Assembly: GCF_946221935.1 (NCBI RefSeq) | Contig: NZ_CAMIGN010000011.1 | Span: 22,919 to 86,918, forward strand | Origin: an uncultured Corynebacterium sp. | Lineage (GTDB): Bacteria > Actinomycetota > Actinomycetes > Mycobacteriales > Mycobacteriaceae | Length of the DNA stretch: 64,000 bases | Direction of reading: 5' to 3' | In this document: positions 10,301-17,924 of the stretch, one piece after another | How the letters are laid out: each line of letters starts with the position of its first letter | How positions within the stretch are numbered: the stretch's first letter is position 1 | Translations under genes and position numbers: made by a program | Notes under the pieces: model-generated | Seen by the model: the letters and a program-made list of their open reading frames with translations, nothing else | What the model was told of the DNA's origin: nothing | Database searches by the model: none

Positions 10301-11740
10301 CAGCGTGGACAAAGCGGTGCTCAGAGCGTCCTGCGATCGGCTATTTTCGGCCACTTCGACACCTTGGGCGCGCCGCTGCTTTAACATTTCCACGCGCCGT
10401 CTCTGGCTATGCAGTGGCAGCTCCCCGATCTTTCGGGATGTGTCTTCAAGCGCCTGACACGTGAACTCCCGCAGTGCCTCCAACCGAGCCCGCGCATGCT
10501 CGGCACTCACGCGGGCCGGATCCGTCTCAAAAGCCATGTCCAGTCCGCCATCCTCGGCCGGGGTGAGCACCAATCCCAAATCCTCCGGCGGCCCACCCGC
10601 CACATTGCGCAACCGCCCCGGAACCCCCGCGAAATCCGCCCGGGTGGTGAAGGCCTTAGCATTCACTCCCACTCCGTGTAGCACGTCAGCCACCCGGGAG
10701 TCCCCCGTGATCTGCGGTAGGCTCTCTCCACGCAGTCGCTGGTGGGCCAGTAGACCATGCAGCGACTCCACCGCATGGTGTAGATACTCCTGCACCGTTT
10801 GTTGATTGTCGACGTTGACTCGCAGTGGCAGCACATTGACGGCCATTGCAGGCGTGCGGAGCTCTCGCGTATGCGAGCGTGCCATCACGGGCACAGCCAG
10901 GAATTGTTCGCTGGTCGAGCGTGGAGCCAACAGACGGTGAACAAACGCCCCGTACAGTGCGATCATGAGCTCTACCCACGTAATCTGCTCATCAGTAGCG
11001 GCTTTCGTGGCCTTCTCCATGATCTCCGGCCCCAGGCGCATGGTGGTGGTGATTGTGGTTTGCCCTGTGCCTTCTGCCTTTGTGGCCGTATTCATCGTGG
11101 CGCGCTCAGCAACTTCCGGAAGCTGTGCGAGTACGGACGTCCAATACTGTTTATCCCGGGTATGCTCCGCGGATTCGCGGTACTCCTGATCCAGCGCCAC
11201 CAGTTCGGACAGCGAAGCTGCCCGGAATGGACGAGCCTGCTTTCCTGCCACGCGAGCGGTATAAATCTGACTAAGGCGACGCGTGAGCAGGGAAGCCGAG
11301 AAGCCATCGACAATAAGGTGATGATAAAGCTGGACAACCCAGGTCTCGGTGACGTCGAGAAGAATAATGACATAACGACACAACGGTTGATCCACCATGG
11401 TGCGCATCGTCTCGGCACATTCGGCGCGTAGCGCATCTACCCAGGCTTCCGCGCTGCGCTGGGGATCCGCGGCGTGCCGCACGTCGATCACGCGGTCGAC
11501 CCCGGGGCCTTCCTGTACCACGGATTGTTGCGGGGTAAGGCCATCCGTCGTGACGCGCACGCGCAAGGTCTCAGCTTCCTGTTGCAGCTGTGCGATGGAG
11601 TGCTGCAGAGTTTCCAGCTCGATGTGCCCTGGCCCCAGGTGCAGTACCTCACCAACCACGTAGTAGGGCGATTCGGGGTTGAGTTTTTGGGCGTTCCAGA
11701 CACCGTATTGAGCGCTCGTTAACGGCAGCGTAGAAGACAA
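4367..11740 (-). CDS. Siderophore non-ribosomal peptide synthetase, C-A-T-E-C-T-TE
   Basis: A 2457-residue assembly-line enzyme. Domains in order: condensation (HHLIVDG at about 140-146), adenylation (YTSGSTGKPKG at about 647-657, AYGPTES near 785), carrier (LGGES, Ser near 1068), an epimerisation-type domain (HHLAIDALSW at about 1268-1277), a second condensation domain (HHILTDG, His near 1748), a second carrier (SGGDSLL, Ser near 2129) and a thioesterase (GYSFGG, Ser near 2265). Module 2 has no adenylation domain; the stand-alone one at 13.0-14.6 kb probably serves it. Aligning the A domain by hand to the PheA code positions gives D-A-D-D-V-G-A-V-D, whose acidic residues suggest a basic amino acid. 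I chose TTG at 11740 because AAGGA lies seven bases upstream and homology begins at once (LPLTSAQYGVW). The open frame extends to 11914, but that extension is low-complexity and overlaps the preceding gene. Confidence 0.93.
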   Translation of the reverse strand: MSSTLPLTSAQYGVWNAQKLNPESPYYVVGEVLHLGPGHIELETLQHSIAQLQQEAETLRVRVTTDGLTPQQSVVQEGPGVDRVIDVRHAADPQRSAEAWVDALRAECAETMRTMVDQPLCRYVIILLDVTETWVVQLYHHLIVDGFSASLLTRRLSQIYTARVAGKQARPFRAASLSELVALDQEYRESAEHTRDKQYWTSVLAQLPEVAERATMNTATKAEGTGQTTITTTMRLGPEIMEKATKAATDEQITWVELMIALYGAFVHRLLAPRSTSEQFLAVPVMARSHTRELRTPAMAVNVLPLRVNVDNQQTVQEYLHHAVESLHGLLAHQRLRGESLPQITGDSRVADVLHGVGVNAKAFTTRADFAGVPGRLRNVAGGPPEDLGLVLTPAEDGGLDMAFETDPARVSAEHARARLEALREFTCQALEDTSRKIGELPLHSQRRRVEMLKQRRAQGVEVAENSRSQDALSTALSTLRNHTQAHLVVHTADGWDTEPGTEMLDREILGAAVLNSKDLHAAVHRLASYFRREVLGSDRWRQAEQVTEQDRARPVLALEMERGRELALAVLAAFAAGVPFVYIDPTSPAQRREQIHANAEPVASVDAAAIHYALALGSTTSEENVVERSAESAACPDPEQLAYLIYTSGSTGKPKGVEVPRRAISSLFAQHRSGLYDRPHAVVAHTASFSFDAAFDQLLWLLAGHDVHLYPEQATGDADKLVEHFATQQINVVDTTPSMMKALLAAQLLEKVPSLQLVVLGGEELPAELWDHLAATGLEVVNAYGPTESTVDALLARVEPGVAHLGRPVAGMRAYLVDNALQLVGDQEVGELVLAGPQLALGYRGLPEATDAAFKEDVRIDPRRAPERIYRTGDRARWIPGRGYQFLGRADEQVEINGQRVELAEVEAVLASVNGVRHCAVAPLNRSGQATVLVAAVVGDWPMDSSDLTAIRHQLQAALPAAAIPRRIHPVRALPTTTSGKIDREAIAGYGLQPPTAGAKEDTAAPEATEPVEVSSAGNATTSGKNDPLAPLDPAHLLLHRTVCDVLHLPPQQTDPDQDFISLGGESIAALHVASRARQQGLLLQPKDLMGGIALAQIPLDFRPPQNPQAPQVSQAARPTFLSSGEDLGKGGNSRSNNGDNQWLDWGVLPWSPVARTQIAAAPTVHAMRRHVMYRWLDMPPGCGQADVLRAVEVLQRRHASLRMLLDWDNVVQLIPRVPLANAEEIVVELAPDGPDPVEQLAAGIAPDGGVMWQVGLCREGALVMVHHLAIDALSWPNLQREWNAVLIDANVKLPALTGLLRAHGMQRAVEHQAVQNVPPGSAELSVLPELPEKLLCPRGQATMMWRKIAMPDAAAMSAELAQRFRTDRQVVVVSLLAQALQAVGLTELQLVVEGHGRDGGTGATRSGDYGSTGSAVDCMELIGWFTTEERWAFSARADGASVHSSANSPRFMAAWVRAGREAESQAQPWDPASCPPNRRVVINVLDAQPEESFGVLESDDRRMTEALTINVFLTSDGADVEYVADLAALRDASPTVLEKLHEQLQRAARDLLVADRLVLRQALPSDYRAFDTQPTNPRLGHSSTNQPTPTLSVAHLRSLEAAHGPLEDIVPATASQQGLLFHGLAGTDRYVIAAAVDLTGVASPELIHQSMRAILRRHAALRAVFDCSDLPLMLIPERLDLPWTIHDCRDFSPAAAHVFVEQLRELRGHRAVDLESGPLVTADLVLLPESNRLETNRPATLVLGSHHILTDGWSTAVMLQDLQRLLSGEDLDPAPSFAEFARSLCQRSVEQLEREHHAWQQIFTGTDQPHEASRTGEHGGVIAGLRPVASSKKSTTEAPEVPHVLHRDTDGRVATASASLGTTPSVLVQTAWLLTLAALHGGRRVTTGVTLSGRSAEQPRMASAVGMFITTLPLHVQLEPGHTLRHTVRQVADTMALISENQTTPLQEIETLVGSAPLFDTAVVYDHHAHFGAPSGPHTVETSESCLRIQGLRTSGRTHYPLTVVCPPGDVLEITLVHRPDVVERILPDAAARWFGTFLNALCDAATGRDLRLVELLPERGEFEEPADGQIEVDGHSEVEEADTCNTGNRELSEDNPVCAQVQAAMESLLGNPIGPEENFFTSGGDSLLAMRLMGVLRKQGMQLKIQDIVDAGTPAAIAERLGQGTGGAMKAKQPPKPQQSQRLQTAEHSQRRPVWCLHPIGGHGLAFAPLASLLADTEFDTRLIELPSPLPQVETLAELAELYTEQILAEQQEGPFTLVGYSFGGVVAENIAAALQRRGYEVRFLGILDAYPSGSSPSSGTHSLPPGTPDGRTAFGDYDVRAIARADGMSHELGTVGVDIENNIRFCMQMLHTAAPTSYEGRVELVVATQNNSDVAHGQWDPAAAWRRRPGAYPVQVSELELTHAQLVKADGWKNVFQQWAPRLLNKSSADRPAPEATGIDPAHAAPPHADPAH

Positions 11741-11868
11741 GTCAAGTTCCTTGTGAGTCGGCGGGCGGCAGCGGGGAGGCGAGTGAGAGAACAAGAAAGG
11801 GCATAAGAAAACACCCCACGCTGCCACACCGGGCGACACATTCGCGAGGGGTGCTGGAGAAAAAGAGA

Positions 11869-12876
11869 CTAAGAGATCTTTTTCAAGGTAGGCTTGACCT
11901 GCTCCAATACCCATGCACGGGACAGGGCGGTCGGCGTGTTCAGGCCAGCAACCACAGCCTCGTTACCCGCCAGGGTGGCGCCGGACTTGACCTGCGGCAG
12001 GTCTGAGTAGCCCGGGATCTTCTCCACCTCCGCGATGTCACCGGTGCGGTTATAGATCACCATGAAGTCCGCAGCCAGGGCGGAGACGTTTTCTGGCGAC
12101 AGAGTCACGCGCCCCTGCTGTACCTCGATTGAGCCGTCGGTCAGAGATTCCGGGAACTTCATACCCAGGTCGTAGATAAAGGAGGCTCCTGGATCCTTCG
12201 GGTCGGCCACAGCTCCAAAGGATCCCTGAGCGAACTGGGAGACCACACCGGTCTTACCCTCGATATTCGGCAGCTCGGACTTCGCATCGGAGAAGACTTT
12301 CTCATCCTGGTCGATGACTTCTTGAGCTTTATCTTCCTTGTTGAAGATCTTGCCGAGCTCCTTCAACTGCGACTTCCAGCTGATCCCCTCACCCTCGGTG
12401 CCAATACCACCCAGAGTGGGCGCGATCTCGGAGAGCTGTGTGTAGTTATCCTCGGAGATCGTCCAGTAGTCCCCGACGATGAAATCCGGAGCAGCGGCGG
12501 CGATCTCTTCCTTCGGCAGAGTCTTGAAATCGGTCTGCTTGATAATCTCCACGCCATCCAACTTGCCGTCGCGCCACGGGGCATTCATGTCCTTAGCAGA
12601 CACCACCACGGCGGAGGGCTTGATGCCCATAGCCAGCAGGTTGTCGATGGCTGGACCAATGGCAACGACGCGCTCGGGGTTTACGGGGTATGTGTCTTCC
12701 CCCCAGGCGTGCTTGATGTTGACTTCGGAAGCATTATCGCCGGAATTCGCTGCGGAGTTTGCGCCTGAGGAAGTATTTTCCGCCTTGTCATCTGCATCGG
12801 AGCTGCAGGCTCCCAACACCAGGGTAGTGGAGAGCACGGCGATGCTGAGCGCACGGACAACGTTTGAGTGCTTCAT
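11869..12876 (-). CDS. Second iron-siderophore-binding lipoprotein
   Basis: A 335-residue FepB/FhuD-type binding protein. A short basic start and hydrophobic stretch lead to the lipobox TLVLGAC (Cys near residue 24), followed by a Ser/Asn/Asp-rich tether. The body carries ERVVAIGPAIDNLLAMGIKP and PDFIVGDYWTISEDN typical of the family, and ends WVLEQVKPTLKKIS. It sits between the stand-alone adenylation gene (94 bases upstream) and the NRPS (128 bases downstream), so synthesis and uptake are linked. Tandem DtxR-like boxes lie directly upstream. It differs clearly from the lipoprotein at 1.0-1.9 kb, so the two may recognise different siderophores; this is inference. Confidence 0.9.
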   Translation of the reverse strand: MKHSNVVRALSIAVLSTTLVLGACSSDADDKAENTSSGANSAANSGDNASEVNIKHAWGEDTYPVNPERVVAIGPAIDNLLAMGIKPSAVVVSAKDMNAPWRDGKLDGVEIIKQTDFKTLPKEEIAAAAPDFIVGDYWTISEDNYTQLSEIAPTLGGIGTEGEGISWKSQLKELGKIFNKEDKAQEVIDQDEKVFSDAKSELPNIEGKTGVVSQFAQGSFGAVADPKDPGASFIYDLGMKFPESLTDGSIEVQQGRVTLSPENVSALAADFMVIYNRTGDIAEVEKIPGYSDLPQVKSGATLAGNEAVVAGLNTPTALSRAWVLEQVKPTLKKIS

Positions 12877-12908
12877 TCTGAATGGGTTTCCATTTCACTA
12901 AACGAACA

Positions 12909-12950
12909 AGATTAGGTAAGGCTACCATCACCAAGGGTAGGCTAACAAGG
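12909..12950 (-). promoter_or_regulatory. Tandem DtxR-like boxes and -10 element before the second binding lipoprotein
   Basis: TTAGGTAAGGCTACCATCA (12912-12930) matches 15 of 19 DtxR consensus positions. A second, weaker site (12932-12950, core GGTAGGCTAAC, 12 of 19) follows one base later. On the minus strand TAATCT (12914-12909) is a good -10 next to the first box. Two adjacent sites suggest cooperative iron repression of the lipoprotein and probably the NRPS behind it. Confidence 0.72.
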
Positions 12951-12970
12951 GCAATCTGAGACTTTTTAAC

Positions 12971-14638
12971 TTAATTTGGATCGGGGAGGGCACGACGATC
13001 CAGCTTCCCATTACTGCTCAGCGGCAATGCCTGCAGAGCCACTACACGGCTGGGAACCATGTACTCCGGTACTGATTCGCGCAGCACAGCAGCCACCTCC
13101 GTAGGCGGTAGTACCACTGCTTCCTGATCCCACACCACATAGCCCACCAGCACTGGTGAATCCTCGCCAACGACACGACTGGCCGCCTGCCGCACACCAG
13201 GAACCCGTCGCAGCGCCGCATCTACCTCTCCCAACTCCACTCGGTTGCCCCGGATCTTCACCTGGTCACCCACCCGACCTACGAATTCCAGCAACCCCAC
13301 CTGGTTCCATCGTGCTAGATCTCCGGTGCAGTACATTCGGCCGCCATCAACCTGTGGGTACCAACTGGGCACAAAAGATTGTGCCGTTAGCTCCGGGCGG
13401 CGCCAATAGCCAGTAGCCACCTGCACCCCGGCAATGCAGAGCTCACCCACCTGGCCCGGATCGGTAACCTCTTTCCCATCCTCATCGCGCAGATAACAGC
13501 TCACATTGTCTTGAGGCAGACCCAACAGCGACGGTTGCCGACCATCCCCCGCGCTGGATCCCGCCAGCTCAGCCAGCAATTCCTCGGTATATTCAACCCA
13601 CAGCACATCCATCGCGGCCTCCGTGGGCCCATAAAGTCCATGCACCCGGCAACCGATCTGTCGCAGGCACCGTTCTGCCAGCGCACTGGGCACAGCCTCG
13701 CCACCTAGCAGCAGATGCTTGAGCCCAGCCAACCTTTCCAGAGGCTCACCCATGTCGTCCATGACATCCAACAGCGTGCCGAGCATACTCGGCACCATCG
13801 ACAGCACACTGACCTGGTAATCCACCAGCAAATCCAAAAAGCCATCGATATCCCCCATCCACCACTGTGAATCGGGCATCACCACCGTTCCACCATTAGC
13901 CAGGGGGTTCAGGATCTCCGCGATACCCACATCAAACACCGCCGGCGCCTTCTGCAGCACACGAAGTTCCTCGCCAGGCCCCACGATCCGGGCGCTCCAT
14001 TCCAAATGGCAGGCTACGCCACGGTGAGTATTCACCACCGCCTTCGGCCGCCCGGTCGAACCTGAGGTGAACGTGATGTAACAGGGATCCTCCGGGCAAA
14101 TGTCCGTGTTCACCTCCAACAGCGCACCGCTCACCTGCAGCGAGCCACCCGATCCATCTATATTTTCGCGGTCACACTCTGCGTCACCAATCCACACTTC
14201 AGCGGCGCAAGCTTCGGCGACGACTCGGCGCAGCTCCTGTTCCGCAGACTGCTCCACACCGAGCAACATCACCAGCTCCGGCTGAAGATCTTCCAGCTGC
14301 CAACGCAAACGCTCTGTTGGAGAATCCACCTCCAATGGACAATAGACTGCGCCCGAGTGAAGAATCCCTGCCACCATTACCGGTAGCCGAGTATCCCGGC
14401 GCGCCAGTACCGCGATCCGGTCCCCTCTACCCAGCCCACGGCTGCTAATACTGCCGGCCACTCGCCTGGCACCTCTAGCCAGTTCTGGCCAAGTAATGGC
14501 CCCAGCAGGCCCCGTAACCGCTAGCCGTGGGCTATCTACCCCACACTCCTGGACTGCCGCACAAATCATCGCATCCACCGTGGCATAGCGCTGCTTCACT
14601 CGGCGGCCATGAGGCCGCGGTGCTGGAAATGCACTCAT
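12971..14638 (-). CDS. Stand-alone NRPS adenylation enzyme (no carrier domain)
   Basis: A 555-residue amino-acid adenylating enzyme with the core motifs of NRPS A domains: TFTSGSTGRPKA, GLYGPTEAAMD, YCTGDLARW, RGNRVELGEVD and the catalytic-lysine motif SSNGKLDRRALP right at the C-terminus. The chain ends there, with no carrier, so it must load a carrier in trans. The obvious partner is the orphan C-T module of the NRPS in this operon. Manual reading of the specificity positions gives D-V-A-S-L-G-L-M-D; the L-G-L part recalls some hydroxyornithine codes, but I do not assign a substrate from it. It overlaps the upstream hydroxylase gene by four bases (ATGA), so the two are translationally coupled, which favours an N-hydroxylated amino acid as substrate. 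Confidence 0.9.
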   Translation of the reverse strand: MSAFPAPRPHGRRVKQRYATVDAMICAAVQECGVDSPRLAVTGPAGAITWPELARGARRVAGSISSRGLGRGDRIAVLARRDTRLPVMVAGILHSGAVYCPLEVDSPTERLRWQLEDLQPELVMLLGVEQSAEQELRRVVAEACAAEVWIGDAECDRENIDGSGGSLQVSGALLEVNTDICPEDPCYITFTSGSTGRPKAVVNTHRGVACHLEWSARIVGPGEELRVLQKAPAVFDVGIAEILNPLANGGTVVMPDSQWWMGDIDGFLDLLVDYQVSVLSMVPSMLGTLLDVMDDMGEPLERLAGLKHLLLGGEAVPSALAERCLRQIGCRVHGLYGPTEAAMDVLWVEYTEELLAELAGSSAGDGRQPSLLGLPQDNVSCYLRDEDGKEVTDPGQVGELCIAGVQVATGYWRRPELTAQSFVPSWYPQVDGGRMYCTGDLARWNQVGLLEFVGRVGDQVKIRGNRVELGEVDAALRRVPGVRQAASRVVGEDSPVLVGYVVWDQEAVVLPPTEVAAVLRESVPEYMVPSRVVALQALPLSSNGKLDRRALPDPN

Positions 14639-16047
14639 GAACGCACCTCCGCCCGAACCCCAGCCTGCACCCCAGCCCGCATGCCAGCCTGCACATCGGC
14701 GGCATTATCGCCCAGGCCGTCCCCTACACCGAGCCCAGCTACTACCCGATCGGAAAGCTCGCCCAGGCAGCTCAGGTTCGCAAACCCCGGCCCCTGGCGC
14801 ATACCTGCCAGTGCCGGAACAAACAGGTGCGGAACCAATCCCTCCACTGCCAGATCTGCCCCAATACTGGCCTCCCAGGCCGGAACGGAGCTCAGCGCTG
14901 CATCGGACTGGTTGCCTAGTGCGCGCTCCAGGAGGAGGCGCACCTGTGGCGTCATCACATCACAGAACCACAAGGGCCTACCACCGCGAGCGTCAATGAC
15001 GAGATCGCACAGCTCGGTGTAGGAGCCACACACTTCATCATCAATATGCACCCGCAGTCGAAAATCAGCGTCCGGCGAGCTCGCCAGCTCCACACGGCGG
15101 ACAACGCCACGGCGATGTGCCACGCGATCATCGGAATCTAACACCTGCTGCACCCGCACAGAAAGCACCCCACGGTCGGTTCTGCGGATGAAGTCTCTAC
15201 GCGCTGCTTCGCTGAGTGTCACCCATTTGCGCGGATCTGTATACAACTCGTTTTCGAATTGACTCTCCCCACGACTGAACATCGTGGCCAGGGGCGATAC
15301 GGCCAGAGCTTCCTCAATATTGAGGTGAATTAGCTGGTCCAACACGGAAGCTGCAGATTCCCCAGTACCGATCACCACAACACGAGGGACCTCGGGGAGG
15401 CTTCCACGCGCCTTGAGATCCCAAAATTCTGCCACAGAGAGCACACCCGGAACATCCGAAATTTTGCCGTCGCTACGGCCAGGGCCGGTAACGAGCACAC
15501 TATCGGCCTCCAGAGTGAACTCGGCGCCACGTGTGTCCTCGGCAGTGAGGCGCCACCGGCAGGGCTGGGAGGCAGTGCCGGTGGCCGTGCCCGTAGGGCT
15601 AGTGGCACTACTTTCAGTGGTCACGTCGAGTAGCCGCACCGTTGCTGGAACCACCCGCATTCCCATCTTTTGCGCCGCCCACTCCAGGTAGCTAGCCCAC
15701 AGGTAGTGCGGTGGGTTGGGGTGGCCACGGTCGATCCAAGAGGCATAACGATCCGACTCCGTAAGGAAGCGCACCCAGCTAAGCCCCAGCATGCTCCGGT
15801 CCACGGCCTCGTTGAGCTCGCCCGCGATGCGCGTGCGGTAGGGAAATCCCAGATCTTTATCGGGCGAGGTTCCCAGCAACTGCCGCCCGTCCGTCCACCC
15901 ACCGCAAGGCTTCCAATTACCGCCAATGCCGTGCGGATCCAGCACGGTTACTTCCGGGGTTGGAACGCCCAGGCTGCGCAGAGCGTGGAGTTTCGCCTGG
16001 ACGGCTAGCGCTTTTGGCCCCGCTCCGATGATCGCCAATGATTTCAA
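14635..16047 (-). CDS. L-lysine/L-ornithine N-monooxygenase family, siderophore hydroxylase
   Basis: A flavin-dependent N-hydroxylating monooxygenase of the IucD/PvdA type (470 residues) that would hydroxylate the side-chain amine of lysine or ornithine to start a hydroxamate. It has an N-terminal FAD fold (IIGAGPKALAVQAKLHAL), the GGNWKPCGG region, and an NADPH site (VVIGTGESAASVLDQL). The C-terminus carries several short QAGMRAGVQAGVRAE-like repeats that look like a disordered tail. It is the first gene of the leftward unit and overlaps the adenylation gene by ATGA. The GNAT acyltransferase that would complete the hydroxamate is encoded divergently 60 bases away. Choice between lysine and ornithine cannot be made by eye. 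Confidence 0.85.
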   Translation of the reverse strand: MKSLAIIGAGPKALAVQAKLHALRSLGVPTPEVTVLDPHGIGGNWKPCGGWTDGRQLLGTSPDKDLGFPYRTRIAGELNEAVDRSMLGLSWVRFLTESDRYASWIDRGHPNPPHYLWASYLEWAAQKMGMRVVPATVRLLDVTTESSATSPTGTATGTASQPCRWRLTAEDTRGAEFTLEADSVLVTGPGRSDGKISDVPGVLSVAEFWDLKARGSLPEVPRVVVIGTGESAASVLDQLIHLNIEEALAVSPLATMFSRGESQFENELYTDPRKWVTLSEAARRDFIRRTDRGVLSVRVQQVLDSDDRVAHRRGVVRRVELASSPDADFRLRVHIDDEVCGSYTELCDLVIDARGGRPLWFCDVMTPQVRLLLERALGNQSDAALSSVPAWEASIGADLAVEGLVPHLFVPALAGMRQGPGFANLSCLGELSDRVVAGLGVGDGLGDNAADVQAGMRAGVQAGVRAEVRS

Positions 16048-16063
16048 CTTACCATTCCCTTAC

Positions 16064-16099
16064 CAAGTGAAGGCTTACCTTACACATAGACGGTAGTAT
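16064..16099 (+). promoter_or_regulatory. Divergent promoter region with weak DtxR-like box; likely leaderless start of the acyltransferase
   Basis: Between the divergent hydroxylase and acyltransferase genes, 16064-16082 matches the DtxR consensus at about 12 of 19 positions (core AGGCTTACCTTA). TAGTAT at 16094-16099 is a -10 only eight bases before the ATG at 16108, so the transcript probably begins at or next to the start codon. One site could repress both directions. Confidence 0.55.
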
Positions 16100-16107
16100 G
16101 CTTACCC

Positions 16108-16902
16108 ATGATTGACAATGACCCCCAGCAACAGCCTGAGTCACTGCTCACAGGAAGCCCCCAACCCCGCCCGGAGGAAATACTGGCCCGGTTGCGCCAC
16201 GACATCCCGACAGCGGATTTCCTCCCTTCCCCGCCACCGTTACCGCAGATGAACCCTCCCTTTTCCCTACGCCCTGCGGACCCAGATCCCGAATCTTCCG
16301 ATGCCGATCTGGTGGCCGAGTGGATGTCCCGCCCTCACTTGCGCGAGACGTGGGAACAACCCTGGCCAGCCGAACGCTGGCGCCAGGACTGGGTCGCAAA
16401 AACTCACACCACCTACGCTCGCGCCGCAATACTGTCCTATTCGATACCCCGCTCCCCCCATATCCGGGCTGCAAAGGAAGCCACGAGGGGCGATGTCTCC
16501 GCAGCTCCTACACCGTCTGACGAGAATGACGCCACAACCCCGGTGGGGTACGTGGAAATCTATCGCCCGCACCGGGACGAGATTGGCAGCAGCTATCTCT
16601 CTCAACCCCACGACCTGGGAGCCCATATCGCAATCGGCAAGCCAGAACTGACTGGCCATGGGATCTTCTCTTCTTTTCTGAGCAAGCTGGCCGCAGCACT
16701 GCTAGAGCAAGACCCGCAGTGCCAGCTGGTGCTTGGCGAGCCGGACTATCGCAACACCCGCACGCACCGGGCGCTGGCCAAGGCCAGTTTCCAAGATTTC
16801 GGCGAGCGACAGCAGCGGGCAGACCGGCGCGTACGGTTGTTCGGCTTAACACGGCCTAGCGCAGGGCGTGAGCCGCAACAGCGATTGGAGGCCACGCCAT
16901 GA
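16108..16902 (+). CDS. GNAT acyltransferase for siderophore hydroxamate formation (IucB/MbtK-like)
   Basis: A 264-residue acetyltransferase-8 type protein. After an about 55-residue Pro-rich N-terminus the core begins with RPADPDPESSDADLVAEWM and continues with the family's WxQPWPxERW-like helix, VGYVEIYRPHRDEI, the acyl-CoA region DLGAHIAIGKPELTGHG, and the C-terminal LVLGEPDYRNTRTHRALAKA. Such enzymes acylate the N-hydroxylated side chain of lysine or ornithine. Its gene diverges from the N-hydroxylase and overlaps the first permease gene by ATGA, so it heads the rightward operon. No ribosome site is seen and a -10 lies just upstream, indicating a leaderless mRNA. The acyl donor (acetyl-CoA or another) is not determined. 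Confidence 0.85.
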   Translation: MIDNDPQQQPESLLTGSPQPRPEEILARLRHDIPTADFLPSPPPLPQMNPPFSLRPADPDPESSDADLVAEWMSRPHLRETWEQPWPAERWRQDWVAKTHTTYARAAILSYSIPRSPHIRAAKEATRGDVSAAPTPSDENDATTPVGYVEIYRPHRDEIGSSYLSQPHDLGAHIAIGKPELTGHGIFSSFLSKLAAALLEQDPQCQLVLGEPDYRNTRTHRALAKASFQDFGERQQRADRRVRLFGLTRPSAGREPQQRLEATP

Positions 16903-17924
16903 GTGTGCGCACCAGCCGCCTACTGGGTCTGGGGGTACTACTCCTACTGGTCGTCAGTGGCACGATCTGCAGTTTCCTGTACGGCGCCCGTTCCATCCCC
17001 GCAGAGGACGTGTGGGCTGCACTTCGGGATCTCCCGGTTACCAGTAGCTCCCCGGAGGAGGTTCCAGTCAACCAACGCGTGGTCGCCGAGCTGCGCCTGC
17101 CACGCACCATATTGGCCATTATCGTGGGCGCGGCACTAGGCGTAGCCGGTGCCCTAATCCAGGGACATACCCGCAATCCCCTGGCGGATCCGGGGATACT
17201 GGGAATCAGTTCCGGCGCGGCACTGAGCGTGGTGGCCAGCTACGCCCTGTTGGGCATCAGCGCGCCTTGGGCGACTGCGGTGGTTGCCTTCCTTGGTGCA
17301 ATCGCAGCGACGGCGCTGGTCTTCGGCCTAGCTTCCGCGGGCAGAGCCACGGTAAATCCCCTGACCCTCGTGCTGGGCGGAGCCGCGCTGTCGGCAGTGC
17401 TAAGTGCCATCACGAGCGCCTTCGTTCTCACAAGTGAAAACAACCTGGATAGGATGCGCTTCTGGACCGTCGGTTCCCTAGCGGGCCGGGATATGAACAT
17501 CGCGCTCAGCGTCTTGCCGTTTGTGGTTCTGGGGTTGATCCTGGCCTTTGCCACGGGCCCGCAGCTGAACATCCTAAATCTGGGCGACGACGTGGCTGCT
17601 GGCTTAGGTATCAACACTGCGGCCGCGCGACTAGGTGGCATGGGCATCATCGCACTGCTGGCAGGTGCAGCCACTGCCGCTGCAGGACCGCTGGGCTTCA
17701 TCGGCCTGGTGGTACCCCATATCGTCCGAGCCCTCACCGGCCCGGATTACAAGTGGATTCTGCCGTACTCCGCACTAGCCGGTGCAGCACTACTTCTTTA
17801 CGCGGACGTGGTGGGGCGCCTCATCGCCCGGCCCGGCGAGCTCCAGGTGGGCATTGTGCTGGCGTTCGTGGGTGCACCGTTCTTCATCGTCTTGATTTAC
17901 CGAAAGAAGGTGGCGACGCTCTGA
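16899..17924 (+). CDS. FecCD-family siderophore ABC transporter permease 1
   Basis: A 341-residue inner-membrane permease of the BtuC/FecCD family with about ten membrane segments. Family landmarks: RLPRTILAIIVGAALGVAG, NPLADPGILGISSGAA, GPLGFIGLVVPHIVRALTG and the closing LLYADVVGRLIARPGE. It starts with an ATG overlapping the acyltransferase stop, and its own TGA overlaps the next permease's ATG (TGATG), which points to tight co-translation and a heterodimeric channel with permease 2. The substrate is presumably the siderophore made by this locus. Confidence 0.93.
   Translation: MSVRTSRLLGLGVLLLLVVSGTICSFLYGARSIPAEDVWAALRDLPVTSSSPEEVPVNQRVVAELRLPRTILAIIVGAALGVAGALIQGHTRNPLADPGILGISSGAALSVVASYALLGISAPWATAVVAFLGAIAATALVFGLASAGRATVNPLTLVLGGAALSAVLSAITSAFVLTSENNLDRMRFWTVGSLAGRDMNIALSVLPFVVLGLILAFATGPQLNILNLGDDVAAGLGINTAAARLGGMGIIALLAGAATAAAGPLGFIGLVVPHIVRALTGPDYKWILPYSALAGAALLLYADVVGRLIARPGELQVGIVLAFVGAPFFIVLIYRKKVATL

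Noticed and set aside
4367..11740. NRPS epimerisation-type domain read as a third condensation domain
   Set aside because: The HHLAIDALSW motif with Ser-Trp after the aspartate region, its place directly after a carrier and before a full C domain fit an epimerase better, although the missing glycine leaves activity uncertain.
11741..11914. N-terminal extension of the NRPS frame to an ATG at 11914
   Set aside because: It overlaps the preceding lipoprotein gene, lacks NRPS similarity, and a TTG with a well-placed ribosome site lies exactly where homology begins.
17753..17923. Upstream extension of permease 2
   Set aside because: It lies within permease 1 in another frame; the ATG at 17924 overlaps the upstream stop and precedes a normal permease N-terminus.
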